Assembly: GCA_023410595.1 (NCBI GenBank)
Contig: JAEYPO010000034.1
Location: 62,001-126,000, forward strand
DNA from: Bacillota bacterium
GTDB taxonomy: Bacteria; Bacillota; Clostridia; Christensenellales; SZUA-584
Length of the DNA stretch: 64,000 bases
Direction of reading: 5' to 3'
Shown: positions 26,501 to 34,763 of the stretch, piece by piece
How the letters are laid out: the number at the start of each line of letters is the position of its first letter
Position numbering within the stretch: position 1 is the first letter of the stretch
Notes under the pieces: model-generated
Databases searched by the model: none
Seen by the model: the letters and a program-made list of their open reading frames with translations, nothing else
Told to the model about the DNA's origin: nothing
Translations under genes and position numbers: made by a program

Positions 26501-29500
26501 TCCATGCGAGATGGAACGTCCGTTTAACGTCGTCTTCTCCCGATATGACCGAAAGGCATTGTATCACGTCCTGCTTGCATTCCCCTGCCGCTATAACAAA
26601 AGCAACGCTGCCCGTCGACTTCGCGGGCACGGACGCGCCGCACTTTATACCAAGAGCTCTTGCCACATCCCGTTTTCCGCTGCCCCCCGCCATGCACGCG
26701 GGCACGCCGAATGTGTTCTTTCGGCCGAAAATGCCGGTGCGGTCGGTTATAAACTCCGCGCCCCCTTGGGCACATACTTTCATAGCGCTGTAAGCGCACT
26801 TGTTCCTGCGACGCGCGAATATGGTGTTGCTGTCCGCGTCCACCTCCGTTTCCACAAAAAGCTCCGCAAAAGCCGGATGTGCTTCAAAATCCGGCTGTCC
26901 GCAAAGGGCCGGAGTAAAGGCGCACATTACCGAAAGATTTGCCTCCCTGTCACCTTTGTTGTTTATCTCAAGATTTCTTATCTCCATATCGTATTCCGGG
27001 GAAACGCAAACCTCGAGCGTTGTCGTTATATCTCCTATTTCCCGAATATACGATACCTTGTGCGGCTCGAACACCGTCCGCTCCTGGTCTGCGCGAACGC
27101 ATGTAGGCAGCACCGCGGCCGACCACACCGCTCCCGTATCGTTATCCCTCAAAAAAACATGTATGCCGGGCGCTGTCCTCAAGTAATCGCTGTACCACCT
27201 GTTTATCATCTTATACCTGTACATGGAATAACCCGTGCCGTACTGTGTAAGCATTACGGTGTAATTCCCGTTGGAAAGAAAATGCGCTTCGGGATACTGC
27301 ACGAAATGCTTGAACGTTCTTACGGAATGTATCTCTTCCGCGAATTCGTTGCGTTCGGGCTGCTTTTCCCCGAGGCTCAGGGTGATGTTTCTCGGCGGCA
27401 CCTTTTCCTTGAGCAGCATCTCCGTGGCTTTTACGTACATCGAACTGTGAAACAGCTCCTGCAGCTTGTCATCCTGAAGGCAGTTGAGTATTGAAGCGAG
27501 TATCATGCCCTGATGGTGCGCCATATAGCTCTTTACGATGCGTTTCTTTTTGCCCTTCTGCATCCTTGCCTGCGTGTAGTCTATGGCTTCATAAAACCCG
27601 TACTTCCCCAGGGCGCCTATCTTCTCCAGCCGTTCGAGGTTGTGCACAGCGGCTTTGGCGTTAACATTAAGCGCGAGGAATACTGAGTATGGCGACACGA
27701 CTACCTCTCTCACAAGGCCGGAGCGCATGCCGAGGCCCGGCACGCCGAACGCTTTATACTGATAGTTCATTTGGAGGTCGAAAGCGTAATACCCTGATTC
27801 CGAAACGCCCCAGGGCACCCGGCGCTGTTCTCCATAGTCGCTCTGCATGCTGACAACAGTTTTATAAGTCTCTCCGAGCAGCGTGTTGTCATAGCTTCTC
27901 ATTATTATAAGCGGCATGAGATACTCGAACATAGTGCCGCCCCACGAAAGCAGCACCCTGTTGTCTCCTGCTACGGTAAGCGGCCTTGCCAGCCTGAACC
28001 AGTGCCTGCCCGGCACGTCTCCCTTTGCTATTGCGATAAATCCCGTCTGCCTTGCCTCAGAGGCGAGCAGGTCGTAATGCGTGTCGCTCAGCCTGTTCTG
28101 CCGTTCGTCAAAGCCTATGGAGAAAAGGTCTTTTTCCTCGTCATAGAGTACCGCAAAATCCATGGCGTCAAAGAGCGCGGTTATACGCCTTGTCAGCCTT
28201 TCCGTACGAAGAGACAGCCTGCGGCACGCTACATAGCTTTCTCCGAGCGCCGTTTCCATTGATTTTATCCATTCGAGCGCCTTATCGTCCCTTAGGCCCG
28301 CCGCCTTTTCATATATTTCGGAGAGCAGCTCGAGCACCTCGTTGAATTCGCCTATGTATCTGTTTACGGATATCGCGCCCAGCTTTATCTGAAGGTCGTT
28401 AATGATATCAATATACATACCGGTATGCGGCGATTCAAACGCCAATAGTTTGGGCGCCCATTTCGCATATCTGTCATAATAGCTCTCAAAAGCTTTTTTA
28501 TACGCTGACTGAGACGCGCTCTCCTCCCCGATCATGGCGAGCAAACGCATTGAATCGTATATGCCGCTGTCAAAAAGGTCCTGCCCTGCCGAAAGCGCTT
28601 CCGGGTGCCCTGACTCTCTCAGTATAGCTTTGACCCCCTTGTGAATATTGCCCGCGATAGGGTAATTAAGCATATCGCTTATAGCCTCGAGCGCGACTAT
28701 CAGATAGCACGCAAGATTCCCGCTGTCCACCGACGATACGTATTTCGGCTCGAGAGGCTTAAGGTCGGTTATGTCATACCAGTTATAAAGATGTCCCTGC
28801 CATTTAGGAGCCTTTTCTATGCCCTGCACGCACCGCTCCAGCCTTCCGATCGCTTCAGGGAGAGTAATAAAGCCCATGTAATAAGCTATAAGCCCGGACG
28901 TCATCGAGAACGCTATATTTGTGGGAGACGTCCTTAAAGCGGCGCCTTTTTTGGGGCTGTGCTGATAGTTGTCGGGCATCCAGCAGTATTCGTTCTCCCC
29001 GCCGTACTTTTCAAAGAACCTCCATGTCTTAAGCGCTATATCTTCAAGGTATTCTTTCTGTTTTTTATCAAGCGTATACTTTTTGACTTTTCTTGGCCTG
29101 CTTATCAGATACGCAATCGAGGGCGCGAAAAACCACACTGCAAATACGGCAAACGCGATAAGAGAAAACGTGCCGGTGGCGATAAGCGACAGCGCGTACA
29201 GCAATACAGCGAGAATTGGTGCAGCACGCATTTTCTTCCAGTAATATGATACGCTGTCCTCCGCATGCTTTTCGCGTTCCGCGGCCGTCACCCATTCGAG
29301 CATGTTCTTTTTCGTCACCGTCATGCGTATTATCGTACGCACTATAGCGTCGAGCGTCAGGTACGTTTCATACGGCAGGAACGCAAACTTATAGAACGAC
29401 TGCTCAAACAGCGTCTTTGTTTCATACCACGCGTCTTTAAGCGTTGTTCCCTTGCCCGTATTCATTATAAGCACGATTATCCTGCTCGCGAAGTCGAGAA

Positions 29501-31946
29501 TTCCGTCTATAAACAGCGGCAGTATCCCCGATATAAACCAGAAGAAAGCGGAGCGGTAAAATGCCGTCTGCGAAAGGAGTATGACAACAAACGACAGCGG
29601 CACGACGAGGCTGCGCCGTATATTATCTATTATCTGATATTTTGTGAGCCCGGAAAGAGGGTTTTTCGTCCTGCCCTCCTTAGTCCGTACATTCCTTTTA
29701 AGCCACGGTATGAGCTGCCAGTCGCCTCTCACCCACCTGTGCTGTCTTTGCGCCCACGAAAGGTATTTTGCGGGGTATCCGTCCATCAGCACCACGTCGC
29801 TTAACAGCGCGCACCTTATGTACCCTCCCTCAAGCAGGTCATGGCTTAATATCGCGTCGTCTGGGAACGCGTTTTTCAGCACCTTTGCGTATACGTCTAT
29901 CTCGAATATGCCCTTGCCGGTGTATATGCCTGTGCCGAATCCGTCCTGATAAACGTCGGACGCGGCGCACGCGTATGTATCCAGCCCGCCCTTGCCCGAG
30001 AACACAAGCGAGAACCTAGTCTTTGCAGCGCAGACTACGTCTATTCCTATGCGCGGCTGCATTATGCCAAAACCGCGCTTTACAATATTCGTAACTGTGT
30101 CTATCTCCGGCCGGTTAAGCGGATGCTCCATCGCTCCTATCATCTTTAGAGCGGCGTCGCGCGAAAGTTCCGTGTCGCTATCCAGCGTAATGACATACTT
30201 TATTCCCTGTGGTATGTCCTTTGATACGTACATGAATCCCGTATCGTCGCCGCGCAGCAGCGCGCACAGTTCAAGAAGCGCCCCCCGCTTACGTTCCTTG
30301 CCCGAAAACTTCTTTTGCGCCGGTATATACGTCCGCTTTCTCTGCGCGTAGAAAAACAACTTTCTTCCGTATTTATTGTTAAGGGCGTTTATCTCTTCCT
30401 CTATCTTCTCGATTATCTCGACTTCCTGCGCATTTATCTCGTTCTTATCCTCCTTGAAATCCGAGAGGAGCATAAAATAAAGATTGTCATGCTGGTTAGC
30501 GGCATAATATACCTGCATCTTTTCGAGCAATTCCCGCCCGTCCTCTAAGCTCGTAAGCAGCGAAGTTACCGCCACCATAGCCGAACTTTGGGGAGGTATG
30601 CCCTCTTTAAGCAACATTTTGGGTATGAAAGCAGGCTTGTTTATTATGGTGAATATCCTGTTGTTTATCGCTGACGCCACCGCGTAAATCGGTATTATAC
30701 TAATTATAAAACCTATTATCCCGTAGATAGGCGGATACATGAAAAACAGCGATATGCACAGCAGACCCGCGCTGACAATGGTGGAAGCAAGCGTGCCTCC
30801 TACATAGATGAACAGCATATGCCGCTTTATAAAGCTTGCGGCCTTCTCTCTGCCCGGCACCTTTCCGAATTCCCGCATCAGATCGTGGCGTTTTCCGCCC
30901 TGCAAGTATACCCCGACATGTTCTTGGGAGCTATTTGCGAGCTTTACTGCCGCTTTTGCGACTGCGGGCTCGGATACGTTTATTATTGAGGCGATTTCCG
31001 TAACGGCCTTCCTGTAATATTCCCGCGAGCTGAAGTCCATTGCAGCGTAGCATTCGTCCTCGCTTAAATGACTGTGCACCGCGGAAACGTCCTCGAATAT
31101 AGCCTCGAAGTTTATCTTGGCAAGCATTCTCAGTGACGAGAGCGCATTGGAGATGTACATTATATTCATCGCCTGAGCGGCATGCGCTTTTTTTACGAGT
31201 TTGTCTGTCGAAAGGTTTCTTGCCGCCAGCCTTCTGTTTATCTTCTCCGTTACTTCAGCCATATGCTGGCTTTCTCTGAAAAGCACCGTTACATGTTCGA
31301 TAAACTGCGGGTTTATAAGCACCCCTTTGTTTTCGGTTATTAGCTGTTCGAGAGTCTGCGTTGCATCCTCCGCCTGAGCATAGAATTTTTCCGCTTTTCT
31401 TCTCATCTTAAGGCTCTCTACGCTTCGCTTGGCAAGCTCGGAAACCGCGCAGATAATCGCGATTTTAAGCATGTCGACAAACACCCAAAGCTCACCCGAA
31501 TCGAGCTCCGATTCTTTTTGATACGCCTCAAGAAACTCCTGTATGTTGCTTATCGATATATAAAAAGAGCTGTGTTTGGCAAGCTCTATTGCGAGAGCGA
31601 AGCTGCGCGGGTAGTGCTCGAATTTGCCGTTCTTTATATGCGGCAGACGGTATGTTTCCTTCTTGAGTTCTATCTGCTTTATCTGCTCTAAAAACAGATA
31701 GCGGTTGTCGTAAAACCATTCGGAAAGCGCGGGCAGTTCAACCCCATCATACTTTCCCTGCCTTGCGGACGAATAAGCATTCTCAATATTCTTGCTTGCT
31801 TCTCCCAAGCTTATATGCCTGTACTCCATGTTCCTGGAATATACCTTGTGTACGAGCGACAGTTCATAAGCATACTTAATAAGTTCCTGCGAAGAAAGCT
31901 TCACATCGTCGAGTATATTTACTGAAATGCTTTGTTTTAAAAGCAT
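23592..31946 (-). CDS. Cyclic beta-1,2-glucan synthase-like protein (GT84-glycoamylase-GH94)
   Basis: A 2784-residue giant of the NdvB/ChvB/Cgs family. Order: N-terminal helical region; membrane helices (about 382-432); a GT84 glycosyltransferase with LDSDTE (about 589) and the QxxRW-type motif RQHRWVRGDWQ (about 734); more membrane helices (about 782-825 and 909-949); a glycoamylase domain (LRTSPTNIAF, PKYVSSVDSGNL, about 1040-1480); GH94 sandwich and catalytic domains with YGFRDQLQDVLS (about 2329) and GDWNDGMN (about 2465). The known enzyme builds a protein-linked beta-1,2-glucan from UDP-glucose, trims it by phosphorolysis and cyclises it. The product here is inferred. ATG with GGAGGG. 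No exporter NdvA is visible. Confidence 0.92.
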   Translation of the reverse strand: MLLKQSISVNILDDVKLSSQELIKYAYELSLVHKVYSRNMEYRHISLGEASKNIENAYSSARQGKYDGVELPALSEWFYDNRYLFLEQIKQIELKKETYRLPHIKNGKFEHYPRSFALAIELAKHSSFYISISNIQEFLEAYQKESELDSGELWVFVDMLKIAIICAVSELAKRSVESLKMRRKAEKFYAQAEDATQTLEQLITENKGVLINPQFIEHVTVLFRESQHMAEVTEKINRRLAARNLSTDKLVKKAHAAQAMNIMYISNALSSLRMLAKINFEAIFEDVSAVHSHLSEDECYAAMDFSSREYYRKAVTEIASIINVSEPAVAKAAVKLANSSQEHVGVYLQGGKRHDLMREFGKVPGREKAASFIKRHMLFIYVGGTLASTIVSAGLLCISLFFMYPPIYGIIGFIISIIPIYAVASAINNRIFTIINKPAFIPKMLLKEGIPPQSSAMVAVTSLLTSLEDGRELLEKMQVYYAANQHDNLYFMLLSDFKEDKNEINAQEVEIIEKIEEEINALNNKYGRKLFFYAQRKRTYIPAQKKFSGKERKRGALLELCALLRGDDTGFMYVSKDIPQGIKYVITLDSDTELSRDAALKMIGAMEHPLNRPEIDTVTNIVKRGFGIMQPRIGIDVVCAAKTRFSLVFSGKGGLDTYACAASDVYQDGFGTGIYTGKGIFEIDVYAKVLKNAFPDDAILSHDLLEGGYIRCALLSDVVLMDGYPAKYLSWAQRQHRWVRGDWQLIPWLKRNVRTKEGRTKNPLSGLTKYQIIDNIRRSLVVPLSFVVILLSQTAFYRSAFFWFISGILPLFIDGILDFASRIIVLIMNTGKGTTLKDAWYETKTLFEQSFYKFAFLPYETYLTLDAIVRTIIRMTVTKKNMLEWVTAAEREKHAEDSVSYYWKKMRAAPILAVLLYALSLIATGTFSLIAFAVFAVWFFAPSIAYLISRPRKVKKYTLDKKQKEYLEDIALKTWRFFEKYGGENEYCWMPDNYQHSPKKGAALRTSPTNIAFSMTSGLIAYYMGFITLPEAIGRLERCVQGIEKAPKWQGHLYNWYDITDLKPLEPKYVSSVDSGNLACYLIVALEAISDMLNYPIAGNIHKGVKAILRESGHPEALSAGQDLFDSGIYDSMRLLAMIGEESASQSAYKKAFESYYDRYAKWAPKLLAFESPHTGMYIDIINDLQIKLGAISVNRYIGEFNEVLELLSEIYEKAAGLRDDKALEWIKSMETALGESYVACRRLSLRTERLTRRITALFDAMDFAVLYDEEKDLFSIGFDERQNRLSDTHYDLLASEARQTGFIAIAKGDVPGRHWFRLARPLTVAGDNRVLLSWGGTMFEYLMPLIIMRSYDNTLLGETYKTVVSMQSDYGEQRRVPWGVSESGYYAFDLQMNYQYKAFGVPGLGMRSGLVREVVVSPYSVFLALNVNAKAAVHNLERLEKIGALGKYGFYEAIDYTQARMQKGKKKRIVKSYMAHHQGMILASILNCLQDDKLQELFHSSMYVKATEMLLKEKVPPRNITLSLGEKQPERNEFAEEIHSVRTFKHFVQYPEAHFLSNGNYTVMLTQYGTGYSMYRYKMINRWYSDYLRTAPGIHVFLRDNDTGAVWSAAVLPTCVRADQERTVFEPHKVSYIREIGDITTTLEVCVSPEYDMEIRNLEINNKGDREANLSVMCAFTPALCGQPDFEAHPAFAELFVETEVDADSNTIFARRRNKCAYSAMKVCAQGGAEFITDRTGIFGRKNTFGVPACMAGGSGKRDVARALGIKCGASVPAKSTGSVAFVIAAGECKQDVIQCLSVISGEDDVKRTFHLAWTHSQVEMRYLKLRDMQADLFQRIASRTVIKIPCDHALNAEADGVKTLWCMGISGDIPIICMFAHDQEHMDVVKTVAKAQEFMSHRCVKADLAIIYDGGAEYINPLRERLKEFEQASLGRPYNRIYAISRDCAAKKDIATIVSASCLVLEDSAPLHEQLKVHIKLNALYIFEQEKTRERARAPKRIKAFDNGTGGYISGGTEYCIDVEDYPLPWSNILVNKSFGTLISAGGGGYTWAENAQMKRLTPFRNDPLTDINAEGMLIRNDRTGAVFSVMPDEHASGKYRIIHGIGYTVSERYGGVSASATFFVDTSLPVKATLLEISNNSSRSDEFSVYYFAEPGIARACRSIKARFNENRLEAYSSFDDPNRVMFVAMPRQNVNYTSSAFEFFGAPGNNILPEASKVKELSNTTGTATLIALQARIKLEPGERKSIAALLGYGDAKQADDILGELGDEEKVRRRLGEVKAYWKRLTGGITVTTQNKSFDTLVNNWLVYQTYASRIWGRTGYYQSGGAYGFRDQLQDVLSLVYTDPEITREFIVRFAARQFIEGDVMHWWHEPAHGVRTRISDDKLFLPYVACEYERITGDMSVFDETVPYLEGKNVPEGAHDIYEEFSFADITENVFSHCVRAIESALKFGERGLPLMGTGDWNDGMNKIGEEGKGESVWLAFFLSEVLRMFAALCRRRGEDILAQSYEEKRESLRANIENNAWDGEWYMRAFFDDGTPVGSRGSFECSIDLVSQAWAVISGAARARKAFLSAEEQLVMHEEGVIRLLKPAFDKWEKDPGYIKSYLPGVRENGGQYSHAAVWFVIAAAKLREKEKAFRLFQLLNPINHTRTPADVARYKGEPYVMAADVYYSGDYKGRAGWTWYTGTSGWMYQAAIIYLLGIHIERGELSVYPCVPDSFGKYSVEYRRGEALYIITVDITPGYEGPAELSIDGKAKGKSVALGVTEGRCEIYACWKQRADDIL

Positions 31947-32041
31947 AATCCCTCCATTATGAATTGCCTACTCATATTATTGTCTTTTGGCATGCTCAAA
32001 ATTCAGGCGCATTTCACGGCATTTTCACAGCTTGTAATAAT

Positions 32042-32079
32042 AATTAAAATAAAATAGAAGCCCTCGTTTGAAAGCTTCT
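32042..32079 (-). terminator. Terminator of RNase P RNA
   Basis: On the minus strand AGAAGCTTT (32071-32079) pairs with AGGGCTTCT (32056-32064) around a 6-base loop and is followed by the T-rich run ATTTTATTTT, just past the 3' end of rnpB. Confidence 0.75.
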
Positions 32080-32091
32080 TTAATATCATGA

Positions 32092-32449
32092 TTTTGAGAC
32101 AAACCTGTAAGCCGAGTTCTGTCAAAAACGGTCATCTATCTACGCCTGCAGTTACCAGCAGGCTCCAGCGATTACATGGGGCGCGGCGGGCAGCCGCTTA
32201 AATGCCCACTATCAATCTTGCACCGGACGGGGTTTACATAGCAGCCAAGTCGCCATGGCTCTGGTGAGCTCTTACCTCGCCTTTTCACCCTTCCCCCCTG
32301 CACTATATAGTGTAGGGAGCGGTATATCTCTGTTGCACTTTCCTTGGAGTCGCCTCCACCGGGTATTACCCGGCGCCCTGCCCTTCGGAGCTCGGACTTT
32401 CCTCCCCCCACACTGAATAGTGCGGGGAGCAACCGTTCAGCTTGCTCAA
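32092..32449 (-). ncRNA. rnpB: RNase P RNA
   Basis: The catalytic RNA of RNase P, which matures tRNA 5' ends. Read on the minus strand, the conserved cores are present: GAGGAAAGTCCGAGCTC near the 5' end, AGGGTGAAAAGGCGAGGTAA in the middle, and ACAGAA followed by CTCGGCTTACAG near the 3' end. The ends TTTTGAG and CTCAAAA pair to form P1. A TATAAT at 32451-32456, overlapping the end of the upstream gene, is the likely -10 box, so the exact 5' base is uncertain by a few positions. Confidence 0.96.
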
Positions 32450-32457
32450 AATTATAT

Positions 32458-33180
32458 TTATTGCAGATATAATATGCGTCCGCAATTTTCGCACTCGACT
32501 ATTGTATCAGCTTTTTTTATTTTTGCCAAGTCTCTTGACGGCAATTCCATGTTGCAGCCCATGCACCGTCCGTCTTTAAGCAGCGATACCGGCATTGCTC
32601 TGTTCTGCTTTATCCGTTTATACTTTTGAAGCAGCGCCGGGTCTACCTTGGACGCAGCGGTGTCTGCTTCTTTTCTCAATTTGTCGAGCTCGTCGGCGCC
32701 GGCGCGCAGCTCTTCTTCGTGTTTTGCCTTTAATGTATTGAAATCCCTTTGCGCCTTGCCAACCTGAGTGAGCATATCTTTAAGCTTTTCAGCGGTGTCC
32801 TCAGCGTTTTTCTGCACACTTAACGCCCTGCGCTTTTGCTTTACTATGTTTTCATACGTCGACTCGTATTCTCGCACAAGGTCTTTGACAACGTTATAAT
32901 CAAGAACGTTTATATCGAGCTGTTCGTACTCGCTGATATCGTTGTGCTTTTTGTTTAAGAATTCCATCATTCTGTCATACTGCACGTTTATCTCTGAGAG
33001 CTCGTTTTGCTCGACTAGCGCCCTGTTTTCCATATCCTTAAGCAGCGTCTGCTGCCTTTTCAAATAACTCTGCAGCTTAACAAGCTGTTTTCTTATAGCA
33101 GTATTTTTCAGCTTACCTTCGTATGCCTCCAATTTGGCATCCGCCTGCTGGTATTCATATAGTACGGCCAGCTTATCCAA
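32458..33180 (-). CDS. Coiled-coil protein with C-terminal C4 zinc ribbon
   Basis: A 240-residue protein: about 180 residues of charged coiled coil, then a C4 zinc ribbon CMGCN...CENCG (about residues 205-234). This is the PF02591 (zf-RING_7/CdsZ) family, found in most Firmicutes beside the Nif3-like gene, as here. The coiled-coil/ribbon form suggests a nucleic-acid or ribosome-related role, which is not proven. The start is TTG at 33180 with GGAGG 7 bases upstream. It lies 20 bases after the Nif3-like gene, and the rnpB promoter overlaps its end. Confidence 0.88.
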   Translation of the reverse strand: MDKLAVLYEYQQADAKLEAYEGKLKNTAIRKQLVKLQSYLKRQQTLLKDMENRALVEQNELSEINVQYDRMMEFLNKKHNDISEYEQLDINVLDYNVVKDLVREYESTYENIVKQKRRALSVQKNAEDTAEKLKDMLTQVGKAQRDFNTLKAKHEEELRAGADELDKLRKEADTAASKVDPALLQKYKRIKQNRAMPVSLLKDGRCMGCNMELPSRDLAKIKKADTIVECENCGRILYLQ

Positions 33181-33200
33181 CTAAAATCCTCCAATGCCTT

Positions 33201-33989
33201 TTATATATATTTATACGGCGATTGCACGTTATCCGCCTTAAACAAATCCACATTTAATTGTAACTCATCAAGGCGCAATTGTAAACTCATAAATGCTTTC
33301 TCTACGAAGCAGCGCTCTGTATTGAAGTGTCCCGCTTCTATAAGAAGCACACCCTGCGCCTGCGCTTCAAGGAAATGATGATGCTTAGCCTCGCCCGTTA
33401 TGAGCGCATGGGCGCCCGCCTTCTTTGCCGCTTCTATGAAGTCTCCTCCGCTTCCGCCCACCACCGCCGCTTTTTCTATCATGTCTATATCCGATAGTGA
33501 TATTTTAAGCGTATCGATACCTAAAGCATGTTCCACATGCTCCGCAAGCTCGTTTTTGCTCAGCGGAATTTTGAAGCACCCGACGCGCACAAGCCCTTCG
33601 CCGCTGCCCGTTATAACCTCAATATTTTCAAGGCCAAGTTTTTGCGCAAGCTCGTCGTTAGTGCCTCCGCCTGCTTTATCAAACGACGTGTGCGCCGCGT
33701 AGAGCGATATTCCCGACCTTATTAGGCTCATCATTACGGCATCGGAAGTCTTGCGGCAGTCAAAGCGTTTTTTTGCCTCAAACATCAGCGGATGGTGCGC
33801 CAGTATCATATCGCAGCCCAGCTGCTCGGCTTTAAGCGCAATTTCCTTTGTGACGTCGAGCGCAATAAGCACGCGGCTCACTTTATCTCCGCAGCGCAGC
33901 AACAGCCCTGAATTATCCCATTCGTAAGCAAGGCTTAACGGAGCTATATCCTCGATTGCCCCTATAACTTCATCCAATGCGGCAGGCAT
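33201..33989 (-). CDS. Nif3-like dinuclear metal centre protein (YqfO)
   Basis: A 262-residue member of the Nif3 family, the short form without the inserted PII-like domain of Bacillus YqfO. Metal ligands are visible in AHHPLMF (about residues 63-69), AAHTSFDKAGGGTND and, near the end, EAGHFNTERCFVE. Family members form hexameric toroids with two metals per subunit; proposed roles include GTP cyclohydrolase-like and regulatory activities, none settled. It starts inside the end of trmK (20-base overlap) with AGGAGGTAAT. Confidence 0.92.
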   Translation of the reverse strand: MPAALDEVIGAIEDIAPLSLAYEWDNSGLLLRCGDKVSRVLIALDVTKEIALKAEQLGCDMILAHHPLMFEAKKRFDCRKTSDAVMMSLIRSGISLYAAHTSFDKAGGGTNDELAQKLGLENIEVITGSGEGLVRVGCFKIPLSKNELAEHVEHALGIDTLKISLSDIDMIEKAAVVGGSGGDFIEAAKKAGAHALITGEAKHHHFLEAQAQGVLLIEAGHFNTERCFVEKAFMSLQLRLDELQLNVDLFKADNVQSPYKYI

Positions 33990-34656
33990 TTATTACCTCC
34001 TCGTACGTCTTTATTCTTTCCTCGATCTCCTTTATCTTAACGCCGGAGCTGCCTGGCGCGTGCTTTTTTATGCTATCAATATACTGCTTTTGCTTGCCGA
34101 TACGCTTATCAATAAGCCGCAGCAGCGTCTCCGGCCTTTTTTTAAGCAGCACCGGCCCCAGCTCAAGCTCAATTTCGCTAAACTGCCGCGAACGCCCTCG
34201 TTTTGCCAGTATTACGGGATAGAACCGGTTTCCTTCGGCAATCAGTTCCTCGTCTTCTATCACGTATCCATTGCCGCACAGCCATTGCCTTAAAGCCTCC
34301 GTTTTCGTGTTGCAGGACAGCACAAGCGTACAAGGAGCCTTTTCTCCCGCATCCCCTAGTATCCTTGCGATTAGCTCTCCGCCCATACCCGCTATGACAG
34401 CCGCGTCCGCCTCGCCGTCTTCGAGCACCGAAAGGCCGTCTCCTTCTCTGAACGACATGCGCTTCTCAAGGCCTTTTGAATGCGCTAATCTTTCCGCCTT
34501 TTTGAGCGATTTTTCGCTTATGTCGCCGCAGACGGCAGTTTGGGCTTTCCCCGCTTCCAGCAGAAAAACAGCGGCCTTCCCGTGGTCGCATCCTATATCG
34601 GCTACGATTTTCACATTTGGAACCATACTTACTATGGCTTTAAGCCTTGACGACAT
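33970..34656 (-). CDS. trmK: tRNA (adenine(22)-N1)-methyltransferase
   Basis: A 228-residue class I methyltransferase that would make m1A22 in tRNA using AdoMet. The AdoMet site VADIGCDHGKAAVFLL (about residues 18-33) and the family motif AVIAGMGGELIARIL (about 87-101) are intact, followed by the C-terminal coiled coil typical of TrmK. ATG with GGAGG. The order rpoD-trmK-nif3 is conserved in Firmicutes. A terminator-like hairpin lies between rpoD and this gene, so trmK may have its own promoter. Confidence 0.93.
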   Translation of the reverse strand: MSSRLKAIVSMVPNVKIVADIGCDHGKAAVFLLEAGKAQTAVCGDISEKSLKKAERLAHSKGLEKRMSFREGDGLSVLEDGEADAAVIAGMGGELIARILGDAGEKAPCTLVLSCNTKTEALRQWLCGNGYVIEDEELIAEGNRFYPVILAKRGRSRQFSEIELELGPVLLKKRPETLLRLIDKRIGKQKQYIDSIKKHAPGSSGVKIKEIEERIKTYEEVINACRIG

Positions 34657-34689
34657 CCGGCCTCCGTAATAAGAATTCTAATCGACCGC

Positions 34690-34721
34690 GAAAATAAAGG
34701 CAGCCTTTAGAGACCGCCTTT
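34690..34721 (-). terminator. Terminator after rpoD
   Basis: AAAGGC and GCCTTT (34716-34721 and 34696-34701) form a stem on the minus strand, followed by ATTTT. It sits 43 bases after the rpoD stop, ahead of trmK. The T run is short, so partial read-through is possible. Confidence 0.5.
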
Positions 34722-34763
34722 GTTATACATTGTATCCCAAAATATCCGGCATTGCAGCTTTCG

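Noticed and set aside
25641..27494. 617-residue open frame on the plus strand
   Set aside because: It is the antisense shadow of the glucan synthase gene, with no ribosome site and no recognisable domain.
32172..32432. 86-residue open frame on the minus strand
   Set aside because: It lies inside the RNase P RNA, whose conserved cores explain the sequence.
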